A DNA stretch of 64,000 bases from Progne subis subis (Eukaryota; Chordata; Aves; Passeriformes; Hirundinidae). Position numbers and translations under genes: made by a program. Below the pieces are notes generated by a model. It searched no databases, was not told where the DNA came from, and saw nothing but the letters and a program-made list of their open reading frames with translations. The DNA lies in the NCBI GenBank assembly GCA_022316685.1, contig JAKJHU010000039.1:4998532-5062531 (forward strand), read 5' to 3'. Positions 1-14,784 of this stretch are shown one piece after another. Position 1 is the first letter of the stretch; each line of letters begins with the position of its first letter.

Positions 1-3000
1 AATAATACACTGAAATGAGTTCAGTGTTTACTTGGAGCTGACCTTAAATTATCTGAACCATCTTATTTTAAGACTCCTAGTTGTCTTGAAAGAAATACTC
101 ATAAAGAATAAGCACTTGGATTTATAATTGTTTTCAAAGATTGTGTTATTGTTTACTAAAATATTTTTGTGTTAGAGTTGAAGATTCAGTCTAGCAATGT
201 ACAGTAATTGCTACTGACTGAAAAATTGCAGTCTGTCTGAGAGAGAGCCAATTTTGTTATTGTTGTTGAATTTCCAGAGCAGAAATCCTATTAAGTTGTT
301 CATGGAACATATTAGGGTTTCCTTCATTTTTTAGACATTTTCATTGGCTGGAGACTCACTTTTATACTTCCATGGACTTGTACAATGTGTGATGTTTAAC
401 AGGCAGATCAATAATAGCATAGTAATTACATTATTAACATAGATAATTGATTAATGTCTTTTAGGTAAAAAAGGCATCTAATAACCTAGATAAAAGCAAC
501 TAATAAAACCATAGTGTAGTTTGGATTTAAGAGGGGATCAAGCACTAATTGAGTGAACTCAGTTTTCATTAATCAAACATCTACCATTCTTTCTTAAACA
601 AGTTTTTAACCTTTGAAAAATTAATTTTAGTGGCTTTGTATCTTGTGCTGCTATTGGTATGAGGAGACCTTAAAAGAAAGTTTCTTCTTGCAAGAATGTA
701 AACAATTTTTCTATGTGCTAACATAGACCATAGAAGTCCAGGGCTATTAAGCCAAGATGCTTTATCATGTACTCCAAGTTTATAAAGTTGTTTTTCAGAG
801 TATTTATATGAAAACATAGTTGGAGTGACTAAAGGTGTCTATCATTTGTTTGGCATTAGGTATTCTAGTTTATTGTAATAAAATTTTGTGCAGTTGTGCG
901 TGAGAAGAATGAATAAATGGCATTTAGAACATTTATAGGTAAGTTTTTAGAAGGTTACATTTCCGGCTTATTTTTATACAGTGGAATTTTTGATGCTACA
1001 GTAAATTAAGAAGTTGGATGCTTTTCCTATGGTATCCTATTTCACTAATACAGAATAACCTTGAGCCACAGTAGGGCAATAATTACCAAACTTAAATCAG
1101 AGACACACTCAGCCAAACAGCTGTTTTCAGTTTGTTAGGAGATCCATTTGATTTACTCTCTTGGTCAATGTTCATTACTTTATAAGACAAAATTTCACTG
1201 GAGATTTTAACCCTGAATTCCCAATTTTGTTTGTTGCCTCCTGTAAAATTGAGTGGTTTAAATGTCACGGCCACTCAACATGTGGGGGAACTACTGTTGT
1301 GTTTTACATTGATCCCTGTTTTCTTGACAAGTGGTTTCAAATACTGAAGAGTGCAGGTAGAATTCAGCCCCAGACGCATTTCCAGATGACTTTTCTGTTC
1401 TGTGGGAAAAGAGGGGGAAAAGTATTGTGTAAGGCCACTGTCCTGCACTTTGGTGGTTTGTCAGCTAGCATGGTAGATCATATAATTGTGACTATTTGGC
1501 AGAAAAATTCTTTGTTACAAAAATTATCACTGGTTTAGTATATTTTACAAGGTTAGCACATTTCTGCTATCTCACCCTGAAGTTTCATATATCTCCCAGA
1601 TTTTGTTTCTGGGAAGTTTGAAACCTAATGCTGGCCCCTATCTAGCAGTGAACTCAACTGGTCTCAACCATGTCTCTGTGTGTGTTTTACAGGGCTACTG
1701 TAACAGCAGTATCAGTGACAATATGGTGATTGTCACAAGCTATCTTAATGGCATTAGAGGTTACTTAAAGGAGAATGCAGGCACAAAATGTTGGGGTTTT
1801 TTTCTATATTGCAGAAGTTTTCTTATAGTTATTCTAGTATTCCTGGCTCTCTGATATTTTTTTTCTGTTACATGTGATGAACATGTTTGCAAATTTTGAA
1901 AAATGACTGCATTTGTACATGAAAGTGAAACAGCTGGTAAAATAAAGAAATTTCTGATGTATTTATTTGCAGCATCAGTTCTCTTATTGCAGTGCTTTCG
2001 TTCATGGTAGTCAAAAAAACAGGCATGGGAAAAGGAAATTGTTAAATGTATCTCATGTCTTTAGAAGTAGTTTAAAACTTCTCTTTGTATTAAATTGTTG
2101 ATTTTATTTTTTTTAAACTTCACTAATAGCTTTTCCTTCTCTTTCTGTTTATGTTTTTCCATTTATAAAAGATAGTACTATACCTTGTTACTCAGGTTCC
2201 TCATTGAGCACACTCAGCAATTTTGTATTTGTCTCTTACTGTCATGCAAGTCAACAACTCTGAAAAATAGGGACTACAAGAGCTGCACTTTTTGTGGTGA
2301 ATGCTAATCAGTTGTGGAACGAAAAAATAGTACTACAGTTTTTTGCATGGCCTGTTTTGTCTTCAGATCACTTTGCAATAAATAATTGCATATTATCCTG
2401 CTCTTAGCAAGCAGAATTTTAGTCTCACCTCCTACACATCACATGAAAATATTAGTTTGGGAGCTCAAGGTTGTCAAGGTAGCTGCATTGATAAATTCAG
2501 TCAATGTAAGTTAGTTGTATAAGAAATGTGAATGTGTTCTGGTTGTACAACAGCCAGTTCATTTCATTTTTGGTGTCAGCAGGTGTCTCTGGGTTTTTAC
2601 TTAATAGAAAAAGCACCTCCTTTTTATCCTAACAAGAGGAAAAACAGTTTGGAGCAAAACTAAGAAGTCCAGAATAGGTAAAGGCAGGCAGGTGGCTGAT
2701 CTCAGTGAAGAAAGTTCTACAGTGTAACTGTCTTAGAGACAGGGTTTCACCAAGCACGTGCTCACTTCCATTACACTTACTGGCTTTTGGGCTCTGGTTG
2801 ATCCTGTTTTGTTTCTCATAACCATTGCATATGTTGTGCCCTGCTTTTCCTGTGTAGCTATGGAAAGGCTAAAAGCGAAGGAAAGGCTTAAAGGCTTGCT
2901 CTAAAAATATTATAAATGGATTTTCCAGGGTATCATTTTTGCTTTTGAGGAAGGTATATGATCTCTAGAGCCTGGAAATTATTCTTTCTGAAGGATTAAG

Positions 3001-6000
3001 TTCCTAGAAAATCATTTCTATAGAGTGCTCATTCTTTAGAAAGGCTTTTGTGTGAAGTCTTCATCCTGTATTATGCTGTTGTATGTTGTTGATGCTGTTG
3101 CTCTTAAGTTACAAATGAATACTCGAAAGAGAAATTAACTGTGTAGTTAAAACTTTATAGCACCCAATATCACCATTGTAATAAATCCGTATATATATCA
3201 AATGATAAAAACAACATATATTGACTGAAGTTGTGAGTGTATTTATGGATATCCCGACAGTGCTGTCTAAGACATCTTCCTGTTAATTTGTTGTTGTGAA
3301 GACCAGATCTTTCAAATATAACTAAAGCAAAAATTATATGTTGATATTCAAGCAAAAGAGGAATAAAGGTAAGCTACTGTAAATGGCTATTTCCTATCTT
3401 TATTTATGCATTCAACCCTGATAAAATTGGCCTTTTCACTAGAGTCAAAGGAAATAGGCTCCGAAAACCTGTCATCCTTCTGAATGTAAAATAGCTTTCA
3501 ATAGAAAAAGTCTTGAGCTGGTTAGTGAAAAGAGCAGCTGCTCTTCTCTGACACTTTGGAACTTTCTTTGCACACACACACAGAATGGTGTGATATAGGG
3601 ACACTTTGCTTTCTACTACTTTTTTACAATTGTATATCAGGCAATGTTGGGAGATTTTTTTAATATTTTTACTTTTTTCAATTACATGATGAACTGCAGA
3701 AAATAGCTCTGATTTTGATCCAAGTCCCTAACTCTAATTCCTTACATCTGTAAAAGGACCTTAGGTGAAAAGAGAGTGTGATCTTCCCCTGGTGGTTATA
3801 CTTAGGCTCCCCTGAAGCCCTAGACTATTTCATATCCCTGAGCTAACTTTGGCATGCCAGGAGGAAGCCTAAACTTGGTGGATGTTTAAATCTTGTGCTC
3901 TGAAGTCCCTTTCCATTCTTTCTGCCTGCAGTTTATCACTCTGCAGTTGTCTCAGCCGGGATCTGAGGGTTCTTTCTTAGTTTCCCATATGGGGTCTTTC
4001 ATTGTTCAAACCCCCAAAACAAACAAACAAGTAAATCTTGTCCTGTTTTCACTTAGTTGATACCTGTTTTTAGAGTTTCTGTCTTTGCCTAGAGCCAGGA
4101 AGGAAAAAAGCCAGTACAGTTTGGAACCCAGAGGGCTACAGAGGAAATTTTCATGAAAATAGACTGTGCTTTTGGTAATTGCTTTTTCATTAAAAGTTGT
4201 AAAACCTTTGGTCAGATACTTAGAAGACTTACAGAAATAGCCTTTTCAGAGAGATGTGAACACACCCTCCTGATGCTAGAGAATAAAAAATTGTTCTGAG
4301 TTTCACTGACATTGCTTACAGGAAGAAAGAGTTGCACATTATTTTTGTATTTTTTCAGTCATAGAGGAGTGATATTGCTTTCATCCCTGGCAGAAAAAAC
4401 CTATACATATTTAGCCAACACACTGCATAATCTCACTTTATGAGATGTGAGGCAGGTGCAGACTTTGCCAGTTGTTCACCTTACTTAAGGTGATGGATCA
4501 AACAAATTCTGTCTGGAGCATAGTAATTAAAGTCAAAACCAAAAATTCAATATGGAAAAGTCAGGGAGTGAGCTTCTTTGTGGGACCATCCACAGTGCTG
4601 ACTGAGCATTCTTTTGGCTCTTAGTCCTAGAGCAGAAAAAGAGAAGACAAACATTTCTGTTGTCACAGCTGAGCCCACTGATAGGAAGTTATTTGGCTAG
4701 TGGAAATGTAATTTGTCTTTGTTTCTTAGTGACAACTCCATGCTAGACCTACTTTATGATCCTTGGGAGCTATGTAATGTTGTGTTCAAGTGATTTATTT
4801 TCTAAGTTAATGGTTAAATTTCATGGTTAAATTTGTCTCTACAGCAATGATACTTATATTTTGCGAAAATTACCAACTTAAGATAAGGCCATACCCATAG
4901 CTAAACTTAGGAAGCTTGTGACAGAGAGTGGAGAGGAAGAATAGAAAATAACAGAGTATCCTTATTTAAACTTCTTAATGATGTCCATGTGAAGATGGTA
5001 ATCCCTTGGTACATTGTTAAATAGAGAATATACAGGAAAACTACAAAATTACTCCTGTATTAATTTGCAGGTCCCCCGAAAAGTTATTGAACTAAGATGA
5101 TGACTCCATTTTAGTGAAAGGACTCAGTTCTTCTGAATGGTAAATGCTGAGAAATACTCCCTGAGCTTCTACTTGACTGATAGGAATTGCCAGTCATTGA
5201 TACTGTAGAAGTTTGGTTTATTGGCTGTTTCAAATATGGGGACAGAAAGAGAGAAAGGCTTTGGATGTTTATTCCACCTTTCCTGTCTGATATAAATTTA
5301 TTTGTATAATTTTACTTGCCATCTTTGTATTTGTTTCACAAAGACGGCAAATGCAATAATAATCAGAGGTAGGTGCTCTCCTGCATGTTACATACAGCAG
5401 AATACAAAAAAGTACACTTTACCCAGGAGACTGTGAACCAGTCAATCCCCTGTGCATTTGACAGGAACCATGGAGCCTCTTCCATGCCAAAAATCAGATG
5501 TGAGGTGCAGAAAAGGCTACAAAAGGAGAATAAATACAGATGTCTGATAAGGAGGGAAAAATTAAACTTCACATGAATGATGTTCTAATGATGATTGCTG
5601 ATCCCTTTACTTCAGTGTGCCTCATGCCTTATGAACTAAATGATGGTATTCAGAGGAGTCTCAGGCTTAAGAGTCAATTATGTCAAATCCAGAGTAATAG
5701 CACTTGGAATGAACAAAAGATACTCAAAAGGCAGTACAAGAAATATTTAGATTCCACTGGCTAGAAACCACGATAAACTTCTTAGGGATCCCCATTAATT
5801 CCCATCTGGAAAAAGTCTGCAATGAAGATGAAAAACCACTGAATAAAATAAAATAAGTTACCATCATCATAATTTTTATTTTTTTAAAGGGCAACAAAAT
5901 TCTTTTCTAAACAGAAAGAGTTTCATCAACTAATGCAAATATAATAATTGCCTAATTAAAATATATAGCCATATTTTGGAAAATTCTGATACATGCTGCA

Positions 6001-6019
6001 GAATTACAGGCTATTGGGG
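1..6019. other. Unique AT-rich noncoding sequence
   Basis: No exon, RNA gene or interspersed repeat was recognised. The longest open frame here is 125 codons (1161-1538, plus). It starts without a convincing Kozak context and has no recognisable motif. Small structures include the hairpin at 185-222 and a 12-bp direct repeat of period 13 at 4810-4834 (ATGGTTAAATTT twice). Confidence 0.6.
185..222. repeat. Imperfect inverted repeat (hairpin)
   Basis: The left arm reads TTCAGTCTAGCAAT (185-198). The right arm reads ATTGCTA, then a two-base CT bulge, then GACTGAA (207-222). The loop is eight bases. All 14 stem pairs are Watson-Crick. No TIR-type transposon end, tRNA or known microRNA was recognised. 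It could be a chance structure, a short non-B DNA site or a decayed small RNA precursor; the stem is short for a microRNA. Confidence 0.6.
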
Positions 6020-6094
6020 AAAAAAAAACCAACAAAAAAACACCAAACAAAACAAAACAAAACAAAAAAAACCCCAACCCAAACAAACCCAAAA
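6020..6094. repeat. A/C-only low-complexity tract
   Basis: About 75 bases contain only A and C on the plus strand, with a CAAAA-type core in the middle and C-runs of three to four bases near the right end. It is the complement-type counterpart of the G/T-only tracts at 44486, 45847 and 56358. It supplies much of a 61-codon open frame at 5976-6161 that is rich in Lys, Gln, Thr and Asn; that frame is an artefact of the tract. Confidence 0.85.
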
Positions 6095-9000
6095 TTGTAA
6101 TTTACACATCAGTGGAACTTTATGTGCTTGGGTACTTTCAAGTGCTTTACAGGAAGTGTAAAATTCAACTGACCCTATTCAGAAGCAATCTCTAAAACCA
6201 CTTACCTGAAAGCTTTAAGAATCTCAGAATTATTTAATTATTTTAAAGTAAAATTTGTTATGTTGATTTTTCTTCACTTTAAATAGTTCTGTCTACTTGA
6301 GAATGCAAGATTCTCTTTTCCCCCCCAGGATGGTAAAATTGTGTATGAATGTTGCATGTTTTAAGAATAAACCTGCTACTGAGAGCTGAAGCATAAGTGA
6401 GGGTGAAACTTATATGTGAAAATTTTGCACAATAACTAAAACAGAAGCAAACTAATAGCTTCGTATTTACTTAGCATATATTTTAGGAGTTTTAACAGAA
6501 GAACAAAATATGTTTTATGGTTGGTGGGTGAATTCCACATAATGGAACATAAAGAAGGCAAACACTTCTAGTCAGCAGGTAGCTTTGTTTTTAAAATCTT
6601 GTCATAGAACTAAGAATGAGAAATTTCTATGAATTCATTTTGTGAGTTTGTACTACTAAACTTGGACTGCTTATATTCATGGCTGCAACTTTATAATTTT
6701 CATGAGAACTTTCAAGGAGGAATATTTCATAGATAACTACCTGTCATAGAATCTAATGAAAATATGATAGTATGTCAGAATTTTTACTTATCTGTAAGTG
6801 AATGTTGGGAAAACTTAGGGTCACTGTTTTTTTCATCTTCATGTTAAATGCAGTTTAATTGATTTAAGATAAAAGGAGTTCCTTTTGGAGGAGCGTAATT
6901 TCTTCTTCAAATATTTAATTATGTCATGATTTCAAGTATATCTACTAGGCAAGTATTGTTATGAGTGTCTTTTAGTAAGTCAAAATTCTTAGCTTCTACG
7001 ACTCCTATTGGTACAAGAAACACTTGCATTTTCTCTGTAGTGCTCAATTAGAATTTATTTTTGTAGCTGAGCAGTTTTCTTATATTTTCTTCCAATTTTC
7101 TTCACATTTTCTTCAAATAATCTACAAATGTAATAGATTATCAACTTTAATTTAATAAAATGTCAATGGCGTTTCCATTTGAGGAGCCTTGTACAAAAGT
7201 ATATGAATCATTGGTTCCAAGTTGAAATGATATACACATTTGTGAAAGCCTGTGTGCATATATAGCACGCAATGTGGATAGAATAGCGAATAAAGGCATC
7301 TGTGACCTCAAGAAATGTCTGATTTAACAAATGTATATCTTTAAATTGGAAATCTAATTATTTGCCTTAGATTTGCACTGCTCAGGAACTTAATGCAAGT
7401 CTATGTTAAATAAACTTATTATTTCCGTTTTTCATTTAACCTGTGGGTTATGGTATGACCAATCTGTTTTATATCCTCAATCAACAGAAGATTGTATTTG
7501 GTAATAATTTATCAAGAATAAAAATCTGTTTTTGAAACTAATCACCTCACGTTAGGTCTGCCGTTTTTCAGAACCGCCATCTGATATTCATTTTGTCTGC
7601 AAGACAAACATACTGATGAAAATGCATCTACGACAGGATATAGCTAGTGGAATGAAGCAGTTCTACTCTCTGTATATATTTAGAATATTTTGTTTTCTCA
7701 ACAGATGGACCAAATTTTAGTATTAAAGAGGGAAAAAAATCAATTTTACATAGAACATAAACAATTTTTAAGAAGTACGTTTTGCATTTCTGATTAGTTT
7801 CTAGCAAAACATCCCATGGAATTTGAAGGTCAACTTGGGCCATATCAGGCAGAAAAAATTTAAAAGGTTGCTTTAACTGCTTTCTGTGTTTGTCATGAGA
7901 AGGCTTTATCTGGAGGTCAGAGAGTTCTGAGCAATTCTTTGAATTTGGCCTACTGAATTTAAATACTGGGGTTTTCTTTTGGGTGTTCTCCACGGTCTCT
8001 GAAGTGGCTGTTTTTTGAAGAGATTGAAAGCACAGATGAATTCATGCACTGTCCTGTGACTTCTGCCCCTCTCTGCTCAGACTTCTGGCCATTGCCTAAC
8101 ATGATGTATTCTTTTTTAGGCTGTCTGCTGAATCTTTCAATTATTTTGGGGACTTTCCTAATCAAAGCTTCCCATAACACTAAAATATAGGCTTGATCAA
8201 GACAGCATGAAAGCCCAGTGCATGGAGTACTTGGAATATGGAGCACAGATTTATACTCTGTATACAGTAGTTCTGTGACATTAACTTCTGTCCCAGGAGG
8301 TCTGATCTGGGAATACCAAGCTCATTTTAATTTGCAGTGCCAACTAGATTTAGACTTTCTGACCCTACTGAAATTCTAGTCAGGTTTTTATAGTGCAAAA
8401 AACTTAATAAATTTTAAATTAAATCTCAAAAGAGGCAATAAACTGCTACAAAGTAATGAAATTATTTTATTATTTTTAATTTTTAAGAACTGCACATACT
8501 GCAGCTGGAATTCTTCCAGTGTTCATTCTTCCCCAACTGCTTTATTAAAATAAATCTGAACACTTTCCTAAGGAAGTTATAAGTTTGCTAGCAAAATTAG
8601 GAAGTTAGGAATTTTATGATGTCAAGTTTGTGGGGGTTTTTTTAATACTACTTTTTAGCAGGCAGCTGTCAATGTGATTTGAGATCACAGCAATAACCAG
8701 TTTTACAATTCCAAGTAACATATTCTGTAGTCAATATTTTACCTACCAATGAATTATTCTTATTCTATTTATTTTTGGGAGGGGTTTTTTTTTTTACAGA
8801 CTTCAACCCAGGGGGCTTTCCATTCCACTATAGCTCTCACCCTTCCTCCACCCTTATTTTGCTAGTGTCTTGACCACCATGACAACAGGGATTTTATCTG
8901 ACAAAAAGTTAAAAAGCTTCGGAAAACAAAGAGGCTAAAAAATGAAATACAGCTGTTTGCACATAAATATAAACCAGAAGGCCTCAAATCCTTTCTACTG

Positions 9001-12000
9001 ATTGGCTGGATTACTTGAAATGTGGCTCATTGTTTCATAATAATCAGCAGTTATTTTTCCCCATTAAAATGTAGACTGGCAAAGTATTGGAAACAGCTTT
9101 CCCAATCCATTTCTGTGAGGAACTGGGAATATAAAACATCCCTGTAACTTTTACTGCTTATATGTTAAGAGACCCACCAAAACAAAACTGCCTAGGTTCA
9201 AAATCCATTTTATATATACATGCATATTAAAAATAGTTTTATATACTGTTTTTCAATACTGAGGAGTCTTTTACAAAGTAGCATTCATCATTATTGGTGA
9301 TGCTGTGAGTAGGCAAATGGGGCATCTGCCATAAGTTCAGTTGTAGCTGTCTTACATCTTTAGGTGTGTTCCTATTTTATTGAGAAAGGAAATGTTGGCC
9401 AGGATTCTGGAGTTACACCCAAGCTTTAAAGAAAAATGATGGGAGATCAATTTCCAGTTGGATGCCAACCAAAGACAGGCAGAGATTTACAGCTGCTTCA
9501 TTTATCACATCACAGCAGGCTCAAGTCCACCGTTGAAGTTCACATGCCCAGTATGGTTTTAATTTTAACTGTGTAACTACTTCACCTATGCTTACACATA
9601 ATGAAATAAAATGCTGAAGCTGTTGTTTTCATGTTAATTTCAAATAATATTACTGTAGTATCAGGGTATCCAAAGAAATGGAATAAGGCTACAGTACAAA
9701 AAAAAAAGCACAAATTCTGACCTACTGTGTAGCCAGCAACATGGGAATCTACATCCACCTGCCCCCTAGCAAGAAGAAAGATTGTTAGCTTGTAGTAAAC
9801 ACTCAACTACAAATACAGCAGAATTATACAAATTATTGACAGAAGGCAGATGACTTTGTCTTCACTGCTGCAGTCCCTTGGGTGTGAGTGTAAGCAAGGA
9901 AGCAATGAGCTCCTGCAGTTCTCATTTTTTGGATATTCATACTGGGAAACAGTGAATAGCTGGCCGCTTGAGTAGTAGTGTCTTTATCATGTAAGTGAAT
10001 TGCATTAGTGAATTAGTTTTCGCAGTATTTTTTCGCTTTTAGAATGCACTTCAGTCTTGACTTGAGAAGTTAGTTAATATTAACTGTTTCAAAATACATT
10101 GTTCTTCCATTTTTTTTCTTTGTCCCCCTTTCTTGTAAAGCAGGTGTCATTGAATTTGTGCAAGTGTGTTCCTACTCACACCTAAAGCACTGAGGTGGTA
10201 ACTCTGAGAAAGAAGTTATTACTTACATCTCTTTCAAAATGTAAATACTTGAGTATTGTGTAGAAGTCCAGCTCTTCAACATGTTAGGAGCTTGACAAAG
10301 CTGACTGGGTTGTGAAACTAGGGCATTGTCTTATGCTGTTAACTGATGAGCCTGAGAGTCACTTAGTACTCAAGGGCTTGAAAAATTATCTTCGTTCTAC
10401 TGATCTACCTCTTTCTGGAAGGATTAAGTTAAAATACTAATAATACCTTTTTAATGATACTTCTGGTTTACCTTCATGCAGTGAGTTTTGGATAATGTGC
10501 TATACATTTTGATATATTTTATCATCTAAATGTTCTTAAAGCATCACAAGCAAATATCTATTTGATTTCCTTATGCACATTTCTATTCTATACACATAGG
10601 GTAATAATTAATGGAGAGGTGTGCATGTGAGGTGCGCCTAAGAAAGTCCTATCTGCTATGCTGTCACTGGAATTTGCTAGGGAATTTTTTAATAGAACTG
10701 AGAAGAGTAGGGTACATATAGACCTTTTGAAATATGTCCTCACCGCCACATTTTTTCACCTGGTTTCAGTATAATACTTTGTGTGGAGATACCTGGTGTT
10801 TCTCTCTTGCTTCTTTCCTTCACATGTGGTAAAAAATAAAAATAAAAAAAAAAAATTGGACATCGAGAAAAAGTAAGGAGAAAAATTGAAAACACAACAT
10901 TCCCCAAATTTTTCTTCCAAATCTGAAAGAAAATATTCTGATTTAGAAAATGTTCTGCATAAATGTCAGTTTTCTGGCTGTTGTACATCAGTTCTTCAAT
11001 ATGCTTCAATTCCCAAGAAGTTTCTCAAAGAAATGTTTACTTCAAAAACATCAGATTAAGATAGAGTTCTCCTCTTTTCTAGATTTTTATTTTGGAGATC
11101 ATATTTGTAATTAATCCACAGTATTTGAGTTGTTACTAAAGAAGTAACAATTCAATTTTGTTGAATGAGAAAAAAAGAAAGGTGGAAAAACAACCATTGT
11201 TTCTCCTTGCCTTCCAAGATTCTCACAGGGAAAGTAGAGTCCGGAAAAAATTTATATGTAAATTTTTTTGCTTTAGTCAGACTTCTTTGGGGATGAGTGT
11301 TCCTACAGAACAGAAGAACTGTATTCATTTGTAGTTATCACAAGAACTTAAAGTATATATTTAAAAAAATATATACGTGTGGTAGATTTGTATATATGTA
11401 TGTATGATTCTTGCTAATGAAGTACTGATTTCAAATACACTCAGTTTTTTAAAACAGAAAATAAAACAGAAACATCTACACCAAACACTTTTGGTGGTTC
11501 TGTTTGCTTTAATTCTATTACTTTTTATCTGGCTCTCTTGATGAAGTTAATATAATTTTACATTCAGTGGCCAATTCTACATTTTGAAGTTTTCACACAC
11601 GGTTTGAGTTTCTAGAGGTTTCTTTAATTTTATTCATGCATAAATTCAGTGTCTAGTCTAAGCTAGTTATCTAAGCTTCCTGTATTAAGGTGCATAGTGA
11701 GAGGCATCTTGTCCAAAACTGTCCAAAGATTGGTATCTAAAGTGGGGGAAAATGTTCTCCCATGAAACTTTTATCTGTCCTGTTCTAGATGGAAATTGTT
11801 TCCTTGGACTAGTTGCCTGACTTTTTGCCTAAGGTGGTGGATGAGATAAATGCCACTCCATGTGATAAATAACATTGGTTTGAGGCTTCCATTGTGCAAG
11901 GAAACTAGGCTAATGATTTTGGAGTGCCTTACACACTTAAGCAGCCCAATAAATCCATACAAGATGGACACAAACCTGTAAGTTGACTTCTGTTTACTAC

Positions 12001-14784
12001 AGAGTAATTTTGGAGCACTTTACTGTGTGCCCTTTCAGTTCTTGATATATCATATCAGACTCTTGGGAGAAGCAAATATAAATGTGGTGTATTCCTTGGT
12101 ACTGCTCCATGGGTTTCTCAAAACCAATGTACAGAATGAGAAGCTTAGTGATCCTCAATTTTAATTCTAGCTCAGATTCCAAAAGCTCAATGTTAATAAC
12201 ATTTTATTACTGCTTTGCAGTTTAGCCTTCTGTCAATAGTTTGGCCTGCAAATCAAACAAGCATGTCTTCTTAGGGCTAAGCATGGGTACAAAGGCAGTT
12301 ACCATGGTTCAGCTGATGCATGTTAACTAGCTGAACTGAGATAACTGGATTGTGTGGCTGTGCCCTTTTTATTTCTCTATGAAAGTCATATAGCGTCTCT
12401 GGTTCTGCCTTGCTTAGAGCCAAAAGAAATAGAGGTAGAGACTGAGACAGGCTAGAAATCATAATCTTGGCAGTGCACTGAAATTCATCTATTTAAGCAC
12501 AAGCATACTATGTCACAGTTGCTCCCAACATAATTTGAGGCAGATGCCCTCAGTCTGTCCTTCTTCAAACTGAGTTTACAGTTCCTATCACTATTTCCAG
12601 CTGTAGAAGAGGCTAGAAGTCTGAAAGCTTCAATGTTCCCCCTTTTCATAGAAATATAGCTGAACAGTGTGTTTAGCCTGTATTTGGGAAACTGTGTTCA
12701 GCCTGTATTTGCTTTGTATTAACTGCAACTTGTGAGAAACTATACATTCTGTTATTTTACTTTTAATATTATATTTCTAATTCATATTGGTATGAAGTCA
12801 AATCTGCCTGTCTCTGTAATCCTGCTGGGAGTGTGAGAAAATTATTACATTTCAGATAAATTGGATCAGTAGGAAGTATGGCTTCCTTATCCTCTAAAAA
12901 CCTGTAACTGTGTAGTACCAGAATATTCTCAAAACTCAGATCACAGTTCACAGTATTGTGCAGAGAGAATCAGGTATCTGAGATAATGTGAAGTTTGAAC
13001 GGCCTGGGAAGACATTTCAGGTTTTTAGCATGAGCTTGTGCATCCTGTTTTTTCCTTGGTCACTGAAGTAGAATAAAACTGAGAGGGAAAACAGGTAGGA
13101 AAGGATCAGACTCATGGAGAGAACAGGAATGTGGAAATTTTTTAACAGTCAATTGAAAACAGGGTAAACCTATCTGCTTTAATTTAGTGCTGTGTATGTC
13201 TTCTTGCATAATTTTACTAGGATTCAGGCATTCCAGTGTGACTGCAAGGCAATAACTAGCAACTGGGGTGGACATTCAGGATACTTTTAGCTCTCATTAA
13301 AATTAACTGGAATTTAGACTTCTCAACATCTGGTGTCATTGGGTCCATCCTTAGCAGCTTTGTGTAAGGCCATCATAAATAAAACTTTTTAGTAGATTTA
13401 GATGAAGATATATAGGAAAGTCTAATATTGAGGATATACTGTATTTAGTGATTGAAAAAGGAATTAATTATTTGTCTTCTTCACATCATCAGTTATTTCA
13501 TGTGTATGTTTACATTTTCACATCCCTTTTTAATATGCTTTGGCAATTATTGCATTAGCAGACATATATTTTTGCTAAACCTAAAGGAGACTAAATCTAA
13601 AGGAAATACGACTTTATACTGAACCCCAGTAATGATTCCTCATGAGAGAGAAGGTGTTATAAGACTGCGTTTTAAGCAAGTTGGAAAGTGTGATGTTGGC
13701 TGCATGTCTCAACTAAATTAATTAGCTGGCAGTTGAGAAAAGGATGTGCTTTTAGCTGAGAAACAATTGGACAGAAAAGATGACTGCTACGCCAAACTGA
13801 ATGAAAAGCCACTAGAGAAAATTCGCTATGGCAGTTTCTTTTGAAGTGAGTTTCTAGATCTTGGGAAGGAGCTTGCCAGGGCTAGACTGGAAGTTCTCTG
13901 TAATTATTTGACTGCCAGAAGTTGAACTACAACATACACTTACATCAGGAACAGAGTGAGATTCAGGAACAGACAGAATAAAGTAGCCATGTGGTGCTTA
14001 TGGTTGTTTTGTATGGCACTGTTACCACAGAATACTGTTTCTCTCCTGCTGACTTTGAGGCACAGCTGCTAACAAATCATACCATTAGGCTCACAGTGTT
14101 CTCATACCCTGTGGCTGGAACCAGGGATTGGCAGCTCTAGGTGTCTGCAGCATCAAATTAGGAGGTGATAGAAAAAGACCCTAACAGGAGGATGTCCAGG
14201 ATACCTACCTGCTGCCCTCAATTTAAGAGTGACAGTAGCTGAAAATTAGTTGTGCAAGTATAATACAAACAACAGAGTTGGGAGTTAAGCAACTGGAGCA
14301 GCCAATGGAAATAATTAAGTGTGTCTGTAGGGAAAGTCAGTACATTGGGACAATGGGAGGGATTCTTGATCCTCTTTTCAGTTGCGATACATGTTTTAAA
14401 GTTGTAGAGTGAGTGCTTCATCCAGTTGAGATCCAAATTGAGACTGTGTCTTCTGAGAGTGGGATACAGCAGCCCTCTTTGTTGTGTTATTGCTGTTGAG
14501 AAACACAGAAAGTAGATGTGGTTTGAATTCCCTCCAGCCTGAAGAGATTAATCCCCTGCCTTCCAGGACACTGGATGTGTCCCCTGCTGATGTGTCCCAG
14601 AGAATAGTTGTACTGGTAGAGGTTCATTGTTCACCTGTGCTGCTTGGAGTGAGTTGTGATGTTGCCAGGAATTCAAGAAGGCAAACAAATATGAGCAAGC
14701 TGGAGTTGTGAATTAACAGAAGAGAGGCAGCCAAGTAATTTCTCTAATGATCCTTTAATGGAAAATTCCAAAGGGAGATAAAGT
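6095..14784. other. Unique AT-rich noncoding sequence
   Basis: No exon, RNA gene or transposable element was recognised over almost 9 kb. Open frames such as 7628-7993 (minus, 121 codons) and 7959-8246 (minus, 95 codons) show no domain and no flanking splice signals that I trust. Minor structures are an A/T hairpin at 11353-11376 (GTATATATTT, AAAA loop, AAATATATAC), an A-rich patch at 10831-10855, and a diverged direct repeat at 12664-12712 sharing CAGCCTGTATTTG. The sequence TGCCCCCTAG (9760-9769) resembles half of a reverse-strand CTCF motif but does not continue as one. Confidence 0.6.

Noticed and set aside
1161..1538. 125-codon plus-strand frame
   Set aside because: No domain, signal peptide or splice context; consistent with a chance frame in AT-rich DNA.
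7628..8246. Two overlapping minus-strand frames of 121 and 95 codons
   Set aside because: Adjacent frames in different phases could suggest a broken gene, but neither has any recognisable protein family feature.
9760..9773. Reverse-strand CTCF site
   Set aside because: TGCCCCCTAG fits the first half, but the following bases (CAAG) do not match the TGG part of the motif.
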